From NCBI GenBank assembly GCA_964568355.1, contig CAZMRK010000733.1, positions 1 through 12,411 on the forward strand: a stretch of 12,411 nt of DNA, in the 5' to 3' direction. The translations under genes and the position numbers were made by a program. This document shows positions 7,907 through 12,411 of the stretch, piece by piece. The first letter of the stretch is position 1. Each line of letters starts with the position of its first letter. Under the pieces are notes generated by a model. It was not told the origin of the DNA, did not search any database, and worked only from the letters and a program-made list of their open reading frames with translations. The stretch comes from JAJPJX01 sp964568355. Lineage in GTDB: Bacteria; Acidobacteriota; Terriglobia; Bryobacterales; Bryobacteraceae.

Positions 7907-7910
7907 TTGC

Positions 7911-8711
7911 ATGCAAAAGAACACGGCCAAAGAAAAACTGAAGGCGGGAGAGATCGTATACGGAAGTTCTCTGACCGAATGTTTTGACGCCGAAATCGCG
8001 ATCCTGCTGAAGGCAGCCGGCCTGGACTTCTTCTTTACGGACACGGAGCACTCCACGGCGGACTATCACGACATTCAGGGGCTCTGCCGCGCCGCTCGCG
8101 GGGCGGGCATCATCCCGATGGTGCGAGTGACGGACACTGTTCCGTTTCTCATCACCCGTGCCCTGGACGTGGGCGCAATGGGCATTGTGGTGCCACGCGT
8201 GCATTCCGCGGCACAAGCGCGCACCGTAGTCGACGCAATGAAGTACCCGCCGGAAGGCACCCGCGGTTTCGGTATGCGGGGAATCATTACGGACTTCCAG
8301 TGGACCAACGCGGAGGATGAGATGGCCTCGGCCAATCATGAGACTCTGACGGTCGTGCAAATCGAGAGTCAAGCAGGGCTGGATCATGTGGAGGAGATCG
8401 CAGGCACGCCGGGGCTGGATGTTCTGTTCGTGGGGCCGTATGACCTCACTATTTCGATGGGCATCGCCGAGCAGTTTCGTGAGAGAACGTTTTGGAGCGC
8501 CGTAGACCGGGTCGTGGCGGCTTGTGAGCGAAATGGAATTGCGGCGGGCTTGCAGACCGGTGACAAATGGATCTTCCGAGAGGCGCAGAAGCGAGGTGTT
8601 CGCTTCCTGCTCTACTCGAACGACGTAACGGTTCTGTTCGAAGGCTACCGGGATGCCATCGCGGAATTGAAAAAAGACATCCTCAGCCGGGTAACGGCGA
8701 CCGAGGCCTAA
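7911..8711 (+). CDS. HpcH/HpaI-family class II aldolase
   Basis: A 266-residue metal-dependent aldolase of the HpcH/HpaI family, which splits 2-keto-3-deoxy sugar acids or similar hydroxy-keto acids into pyruvate and an aldehyde (relatives: HpcH, GarL, RhmA/YfaU). Visible family features are TDTEH with E46-H47, the substrate Arg R72 (PMVRV), GAMGIVVPRVHSAAQA, the metal ligand E152 (VVQIES) and D178 (VGPYDL). The ATG at 7911 is chosen because TAGGTG lies nine bases upstream; a GTG at 7899 falls inside that site and in the previous gene. Only four bases separate it from the BKACE stop, so translation is probably coupled. Its TAA overlaps the TAG of the opposing isomerase gene, leaving no room for a terminator between the operons. 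The exact substrate cannot be given; the RhaT-like neighbour makes a deoxy-sugar acid plausible. Confidence 0.88.
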   Translation: MQKNTAKEKLKAGEIVYGSSLTECFDAEIAILLKAAGLDFFFTDTEHSTADYHDIQGLCRAARGAGIIPMVRVTDTVPFLITRALDVGAMGIVVPRVHSAAQARTVVDAMKYPPEGTRGFGMRGIITDFQWTNAEDEMASANHETLTVVQIESQAGLDHVEEIAGTPGLDVLFVGPYDLTISMGIAEQFRERTFWSAVDRVVAACERNGIAAGLQTGDKWIFREAQKRGVRFLLYSNDVTVLFEGYRDAIAELKKDILSRVTATEA

Positions 8712-9547
8712 GCGCGAGCAGCCTGCGCACCTTCTTCGATACCCAGAAAATCGCAGGCTTCCCGCATGCGGGCGGCGCTCGGCACCAAAGCCTGTATGGG
8801 CAGAGGATACCCGTAGAGATCGAGCGTCGCGGTGCCCTGGAAACCGGTTTCTTTCAGTGCTGTCAAAATACCGGAAAGGTCCAGGCACCCTTGGCCGGGC
8901 GGGAAATGCAACTCGGATGATTGCTGATCGGAATCGGAAAAGTGCAGGTGGCCAATGCGGTGCCCAAGTTTGCGAATCGCCTGGATATAATCATAGCGAC
9001 GGCCTACACCGTAGTGGCAAAAGTCGTACGTAACCCCAAACGCTGCGGGGTCGAACGCGTCGCAGAGGCCGATCAGAAACGGATCGCTCATACCCACCGT
9101 GAATGGATGTGGCTCGACCAGAATGCGCGCACCGAGTGGTTTCGCATAAGCGACAATTTCCTGGAATAGTTCGATCAGGCGAGGGAGAAGCCTGCCTAGC
9201 CACTCCGCCTCCGATGTGCCCTCAGGCGCGCGCCCTTCCCACAGCAGCACATCTCGAGACCCCAAGGCAAGCGCAATGTTTGTGTCGGCTTTGACACCTT
9301 CGATCGTTGCTGCAAACTCCCGGTCTGTACCAAAAGGCTGGAAATAGTTCTCCCCCACCGCATTGAAGCCGCCCATCGTGATTCCCATCTCCCGGGCGAA
9401 CTGGGCGAATCTGCCTTGCAATTCGGCGGTCTTGGCGCGTTTCAGGTGATGCTTCCACAGCTCCAGGCTGTCGAAACCGGCGGAGCGGAATAGTCTGAGC
9501 GCTTCCTCAGCCGGATAGTCTTCTAGAGTGATTGTGCTTCCTCGCAT
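8708..9547 (-). CDS. Xylose-isomerase-like TIM-barrel sugar isomerase/epimerase
   Basis: A 279-residue protein of the AP-endonuclease-2/xylose-isomerase-like TIM-barrel superfamily, which includes hydroxypyruvate isomerases, D-tagatose/D-psicose 3-epimerases and inosose dehydratases. Candidate metal ligands are E145 (ILVEPHPF), D175 and H178 (TYDFCHYG), H200/H202 (GHLHFSDSD) and an acidic residue in TLDLYGYP. This suggests a divalent-metal keto-sugar isomerase, epimerase or dehydratase. The ATG at 9547 has GGAGGC eight bases upstream. It is the second gene of a minus-strand operon, 32 bases behind the Ldh2-type dehydrogenase, and presumably acts on the same metabolite series. It ends tail to tail with the aldolase, sharing bases 8708-8711 in overlapping stops. 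The specific reaction is unknown. Confidence 0.85.
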   Translation of the reverse strand: MRGSTITLEDYPAEEALRLFRSAGFDSLELWKHHLKRAKTAELQGRFAQFAREMGITMGGFNAVGENYFQPFGTDREFAATIEGVKADTNIALALGSRDVLLWEGRAPEGTSEAEWLGRLLPRLIELFQEIVAYAKPLGARILVEPHPFTVGMSDPFLIGLCDAFDPAAFGVTYDFCHYGVGRRYDYIQAIRKLGHRIGHLHFSDSDQQSSELHFPPGQGCLDLSGILTALKETGFQGTATLDLYGYPLPIQALVPSAARMREACDFLGIEEGAQAARA

Positions 9548-9579
9548 GGATCATAGCCTCCTGTCATCGGCGCTTCTTG

Positions 9580-10653
9580 TTACCGGAAAGTGTTTTCGGA
9601 AGGCTTTGCCGGTTCTTGGGGTGACCGTACTCCGACGGACGCCGCCGCGGAACAAATCTGTGACCATATGCCTTCCGGAACGGGTATCCCGTCGCGCAGG
9701 CGTTCGGTACGGCAGCGGAAGTCCGGTTCCCCGGGCAGCATCACTTCGTCATAGCCGGGAGCGGGCGGCGAGGACTTGATATACGCACGCAGTTCCTCCA
9801 TTAAGACAGAGAATTGTTCCACCGGGAGAAAGGCCGACACGTCGATCACAATGAACGCGAGCCCATTGCCCGGCTGTACCTGAAGGACGCTGGAACCAGC
9901 CAGGAGGGCTCCCAGAATCTCCACCAGCAGCGCAAGTGCGTAGCCACGGTAGCCCTTTGAAGCTCCGAAAGGGAGTATCGCCCCGCGGGGCGGTCCATAG
10001 AACTTGGCCGGATCGGTGGTAGGCAAACCTTCCGCATCCACGATTGTTCCTGGAGCCAGAGATCTGCCGGTCTCGCGGTGCATGCGGATAAATCCTTCTG
10101 ATGTTTCTGCAGTCGAAAAGTCAGCCAGGAGAACCGGCCCTGAATCACACGGCACGGAAAAGGAGATCGGGTTGGTCGCCAGACGCCCCTCCCGTCCGCC
10201 CCATGGAAGGACGAAATGGCCGTGCCGAGGAGAATTGCAGACGCCCAGGGCAAGAAAGCCTTGTTCCGCCGCATGTTGTGTGAAGGTCCCGAGGCGGCCG
10301 GCGTGATTGCAGCGTCGAGCTACTACAGTAGCCGTGTGAAATCGACGTGCCTTGGCGATCGCCGCATTAACGGCTCGCAGTCCACCTACCTGTCCGAAGT
10401 TCCAGCCGCAATCCAGCACCGCCGTGGTTTCGGTTTCCTTCTCAAGGAGAATTGGCGCACCAGGCAGGATCGCACCTTTGCGGATGTCTTCCACGTACTG
10501 CGGAATGCGCATAATCCCGTGAGTGTCATAGCCCATGAGGTTGGCCGTTACCAGATGGCTGGCCACGATAGCGGCTTCCTCCTCTGGGGCGCCGCAGGCC
10601 AAGAACACACTGCGCGTGAATTCAAGCAAGCAGTCGTGCTTGATCATCATCAT
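9580..10653 (-). CDS. Malate/L-lactate dehydrogenase family (Ldh2/COG2055) oxidoreductase
   Basis: A 357-residue NAD(P)-dependent oxidoreductase of the Ldh2 family, which reversibly reduces 2-keto acids to 2-hydroxy acids (relatives: malate and ureidoglycolate dehydrogenases, 2,3-diketo-L-gulonate reductase). The family signature appears at GYDTHGIMRIPQYV (H45 as the probable catalytic His; Thr replaces the common Ser before it), CNHAGRLG (H117), the GG...ATNPISFSVP segment, and KGYRGYALALLVEILGALL. Length is normal. The start has three consecutive Met codons (10653, 10650, 10647) and only a weak AGG upstream, so the first Met is uncertain by a few codons. First gene of a two-gene operon with the TIM-barrel isomerase, driven from 10769-10797 with an operator just after the start point. 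A role in oxidising or reducing a sugar-acid intermediate is inferred. Confidence 0.88.
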   Translation of the reverse strand: MMMIKHDCLLEFTRSVFLACGAPEEEAAIVASHLVTANLMGYDTHGIMRIPQYVEDIRKGAILPGAPILLEKETETTAVLDCGWNFGQVGGLRAVNAAIAKARRFHTATVVARRCNHAGRLGTFTQHAAEQGFLALGVCNSPRHGHFVLPWGGREGRLATNPISFSVPCDSGPVLLADFSTAETSEGFIRMHRETGRSLAPGTIVDAEGLPTTDPAKFYGPPRGAILPFGASKGYRGYALALLVEILGALLAGSSVLQVQPGNGLAFIVIDVSAFLPVEQFSVLMEELRAYIKSSPPAPGYDEVMLPGEPDFRCRTERLRDGIPVPEGIWSQICSAAASVGVRSPQEPAKPSENTFR

Positions 10654-10746
10654 AGAAACCTGCGTTCGTGTGGATGCGGCTCACCCGTTTCGAATGACGG
10701 CGAAACCTGAATGAACGGCTTGCTCGGCCCGGCTCTTCTTGCCATG

Positions 10747-10760
10747 GTTTAACGTTAAAC
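10747..10760. promoter_or_regulatory. Palindromic operator 3 overlapping the start region of the Ldh2 operon
   Basis: GTTTAACGTTAAAC is a perfect 14-bp palindrome with a central CG. Read on the plus strand with its flank (AAAACG) it matches operator 1 at 17 of 20 positions. It covers about +3 to +16 relative to the predicted start point of the minus-strand operon, the classic place for a repressor that blocks RNA polymerase. LacI-family binding is inferred from site type and from the regulator gene encoded 290 bases away. Confidence 0.72.
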
Positions 10761-10768
10761 AAAACGGC

Positions 10769-10797
10769 ATTGTAGAACGTTCTCTTTCAGATCTCAA
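10769..10797 (-). promoter_or_regulatory. Sigma-70-type promoter of the Ldh2-isomerase operon
   Basis: On the minus strand TTGAGA (10797-10792), a 17-base spacer and TACAAT (10774-10769) make a good promoter with a start near 10762 and a leader of about 109 bases. A second small palindrome, AGAACGTTCT (10774-10783), overlaps the upstream edge of the -10 box and might be another protein-binding site. Confidence 0.75.
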
Positions 10798-11015
10798 CCA
10801 AAAGATTACAAATCCGGCCGTCAGATGATAGCGGACCGGTCCACAGCGTACTGGTTACCAGCTAAGTCATGGTGTAGCCTGGCGCCTGGCTTGTCAAGAA
10901 AGGTTGGCAAGGAGATGGGCATCCTGAACCGACCAGGCCGGTCGTGGCCGGGCGCAGGCGCACGGGGCGCAATTCCTTGCAGCCATCTGCCTATGAACGT
11001 GCTTGAAATTAGGAG

Positions 11016-11021
11016 TACAAT
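11016..11021 (+). promoter_or_regulatory. Possible -10 box of the LacI-family gene
   Basis: TACAAT, the same -10 sequence as in the three stronger promoters of this window, lies 26 bases before the TTG start at 11048. The region 17 bases upstream (ATGAAC, 10993-10998) is a poor -35 box. If real, transcription would start near 11028, which would exclude the TTG at 11003 as translation start. The intergenic region also has the palindromes GGACCGGTCC (10833-10842) and CTGGTTACCAG (10851-10861, odd centre), of unknown meaning. Confidence 0.45.
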
Positions 11022-11047
11022 CGAGGAATCTTCAGTTTGGAGCCGCG

Positions 11048-12124
11048 TTGAAGCGTAAGACCACTTTACAGGACATTGGGAAGAAGTTAGGGTTGTCCGC
11101 AACCACGGTCTCGTTGGCCTTGCGTGATCATCCGCGCATTTCCGAAGCCACCAAGCAGAAGGTTCGGGATCAGATTCGCGAATTGAAATACGAACCGGAC
11201 ATGGTCGCTCGGGCTCTCGTAATGGGGCGCTCCAATCTCATCGGGGTCATCGTGCCCAACAGCAGTGACCAATATTACGCCAAGGTCTTTAAGGGTATTG
11301 AAGATGCGGCCCGAGCAGCCAATTGCCATGTTTTGTTGAGTAACGGATCGTATGACCTGGAAGGATACGCCACCCGGGTCAAAGAGATGATGGGATTGCG
11401 AATCGGCGGCATTATCGCCGCTCCTCCGTTCACGTCGGAGAGACCTCGCCTGCCGCGATTCTGGGAGGAGTTGCTGGAAAGCCGCTTCGCGTTTGTTCTC
11501 ATTAACCGGCAATTGAACCCACCCATGTTCCACCAAGTCGCGGCCGACTACCCGTCAGGCGTACGCATGGTGGTGGAGGCTCTGGCCTCGATGGGGCACC
11601 GCCGTGTCGCATACATATCGGGTTCGCCGGCGGTGCTGCCGATCCGTCAGAGAATTACAGCATTTCGACGGTACGCCCGAAAGTACGGCTTCGACCTGGA
11701 TGGAGAGCTATTCGAAACCAGCCCGCTCCATTACGGCGCCGGATACGATGCCGCCAGGCGGTTGTGGAGTTCACTTCGGCGGAAGCCTACGGCCATGGTT
11801 GCCTTCAGCGACTCCGTTGCCGTGGGAGTGCTCCGTTTTTTGCGCGAGCAAGGGGTGGATGTGCCGGGAGAGGTGTCAGTGGTTGGTTTTGACGGTACCG
11901 CCGTCTCAGAATTCACATCTCCCAGTCTTTCGACGGTCGCCACTCCCATGTACGAGATCGGCAAGCAGGCGTTCGATCTGCTGCTCGGCGTCATGGACGG
12001 CAAGTACTTGCTACCCCAGAATCTCCTGTTGCCTGTCAGGCTGTTGCTGCGGGAGTCCGTGGGGCCGGTCGCGGGGAGCGAGCAGCGGGTCCCACCGGTC
12101 ACCGGCGTGCGCGCCGTGCTATAA
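11048..12124 (+). CDS. LacI-family transcriptional regulator
   Basis: A 358-residue DNA-binding regulator of sugar-type genes. Residues about 5-30 form the LacI helix-turn-helix (TTLQDIGKKLGLSATTVSLA), followed by HPRISEATKQKV and the hinge EPDMVARALVMGRS (49-62), whose helix normally inserts at the central CG of the operator. From about residue 63 (NLIGVIVPNSSDQYY) to 340 is the periplasmic-binding-protein-like effector and dimerisation domain, with the usual GHRRVAYISG and VSVVGFDG motifs. Relative to E. coli LacI, positions Y17, Q18 and R22 correspond to A18, T19 and L23. The TTG at 11048 is chosen because GGAG lies five bases upstream and MKRKTTLQDIG is a normal family N-terminus; the longer frame from TTG 11003 adds residues foreign to the family. 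It probably binds the three GTTTAWCGWT palindromes in this window. The effector is unknown. Confidence 0.92.
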   Translation: MKRKTTLQDIGKKLGLSATTVSLALRDHPRISEATKQKVRDQIRELKYEPDMVARALVMGRSNLIGVIVPNSSDQYYAKVFKGIEDAARAANCHVLLSNGSYDLEGYATRVKEMMGLRIGGIIAAPPFTSERPRLPRFWEELLESRFAFVLINRQLNPPMFHQVAADYPSGVRMVVEALASMGHRRVAYISGSPAVLPIRQRITAFRRYARKYGFDLDGELFETSPLHYGAGYDAARRLWSSLRRKPTAMVAFSDSVAVGVLRFLREQGVDVPGEVSVVGFDGTAVSEFTSPSLSTVATPMYEIGKQAFDLLLGVMDGKYLLPQNLLLPVRLLLRESVGPVAGSEQRVPPVTGVRAVL

Positions 12125-12126
12125 CC

Positions 12127-12154
12127 GATGCTCGCGGGCAATCCTCCGGGCATC
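12127..12154. terminator. Weak candidate bidirectional terminator between LacI-family and RhaT-family genes
   Basis: GATGCTCGCGG and CCTCCGGGCATC can pair across a 5-base loop, with a G-T wobble and a mismatched bulge, just after the LacI-family stop and before the convergent transporter's stop at 12175. There is no T-run on either strand, so a rho-independent terminator is only possible. The 50-base gap is otherwise empty. Confidence 0.3.
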
Positions 12155-12174
12155 AGGAAATCGGCCTCGCACAA

Positions 12175-12411
12175 TCAATACGCCATCAGCATTGAGTTGC
12201 CGAGGCCAAGCACGGCCATAGCCGCGACCAGAAGCCCCAATCCGACGGACAACAGGAGGATGGCCGTGCGGGGCGCCCCTTTCCATTCGCCGGTAATAAA
12301 ACCAAAAATATTGGCCACAAGGAGAGAAGAGGCAATGCTGATGGCCCATCCTACGGAGGTGCCAAGGCGGCCCAGGTAATAGGCCCCCATGCCATATGGG
12401 ATCATCGCCAG
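12175..12411 (-). CDS. rhaT: RhaT-family sugar:proton symporter, C-terminal fragment (gene runs off the window)
   Basis: The last 78 residues of an inner-membrane transporter; the reading frame stays open to the window edge, so the 5' part lies outside. The visible part has GAYYLGRLGTSVGWAISIAS, then NIFGFITGEWKGAPR and a final hydrophobic helix ending GLGNSMLMAY. E. coli RhaT ends similarly, with a 'GL..KEW..A..RP' loop before its last helix and GIGMAN at the end. The family belongs to the drug/metabolite transporter superfamily and carries L-rhamnose with protons, but homologues in Acidobacteria, Planctomycetes and Verrucomicrobia may carry other sugars or sugar acids, so the substrate is open. 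Convergent with the regulator gene, 50 bases away. It would provide the inner-membrane step for the catabolic enzymes here. Confidence 0.8.
   Translation of the reverse strand: MAMIPYGMGAYYLGRLGTSVGWAISIASSLLVANIFGFITGEWKGAPRTAILLLSVGLGLLVAAMAVLGLGNSMLMAY

Noticed and set aside
8761..8772. Perfect palindrome CCCGCATGCGGG near the junction of the convergent operons
   Set aside because: It has no loop and no T-run, and lies in isomerase coding sequence; not a credible terminator, probably chance at this GC.
7809..8888. 359-residue open frame on the minus strand
   Set aside because: Antisense to the BKACE and aldolase genes, which have clear family motifs; its translation is Arg-rich and matches nothing recognisable.
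11003..11047. Longer N-terminus of the LacI-family regulator from a TTG
   Set aside because: Would add 15 residues not found in LacI-family proteins and lies upstream of the likely start point; the TTG at 11048 has GGAG at five bases and a normal N-terminus.
1..12411. Search for tRNA, rRNA, CRISPR arrays, IS elements or phage genes
   Set aside because: No cloverleaf-like sequence, regular repeat-spacer pattern, transposase or integrase motif was seen by eye.

Overview
The window looks like a chromosomal piece of an acidobacterium, most likely of the Solibacter/Bryobacter type. This is inferred from three things: a roughly 1,100-residue Oar-like TonB-dependent receptor with an N-terminal carboxypeptidase-regulatory-like domain; a remnant of an ADOP-type (acidobacterial duplicated orphan permease) FtsX/MacB-like protein; and the mix of TPR, LacI-family and sugar-acid genes at moderately high GC. 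No rRNA, tRNA, CRISPR array or insertion sequence was found.

Layout. Bases 24-412 (minus strand) hold a decayed ADOP permease: two pieces of its C-terminal half joined across an internal deletion and a frame change. Next comes the TonB-dependent receptor (481-3891, minus), which has its own strong rho-independent terminator (401-444). A 348-base divergent intergenic region separates it from a secreted TPR protein (4240-5802, plus). A plus-strand operon follows: zinc-dependent alcohol/polyol dehydrogenase (5971-6987), BKACE/DUF849 beta-keto-acid cleavage enzyme (7013-7906) and HpcH/HpaI-type aldolase (7911-8711). Running towards it on the minus strand is a two-gene operon: Ldh2/COG2055 malate/lactate-type dehydrogenase (10653-9580), then a xylose-isomerase-like TIM-barrel protein (9547-8708). 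The two operons meet tail to tail with overlapping stop codons. A LacI-family regulator (11048-12124, plus) and the 3' end of a RhaT-family sugar transporter (12175-12411, minus, cut by the window edge) complete the window.

How it may work together. Three closely related palindromes of the form GTTTAWCGWTMAAC, with a conserved A-rich flank, sit at 4108-4123, 5863-5876 and 10747-10760. Each is next to a sigma-70-like promoter with a 17-bp spacer and a TACAAT -10 box. They tie together the outer-membrane receptor (and perhaps the TPR gene), the plus-strand catabolic operon and the minus-strand catabolic operon. Palindromes with a central CG are typical LacI-family operators, and a LacI-family gene lies in the cluster. 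The simplest reading is one local regulon for uptake and breakdown of a carbohydrate or sugar acid: TonB receptor at the outer membrane, RhaT-like permease at the inner membrane, two dehydrogenases, an isomerase/epimerase, an aldolase and a BKACE enzyme. The substrate cannot be named from sequence. The pairing of a BKACE enzyme with an HpcH-type aldolase and an Ldh2 dehydrogenase is not a pathway I recognise.
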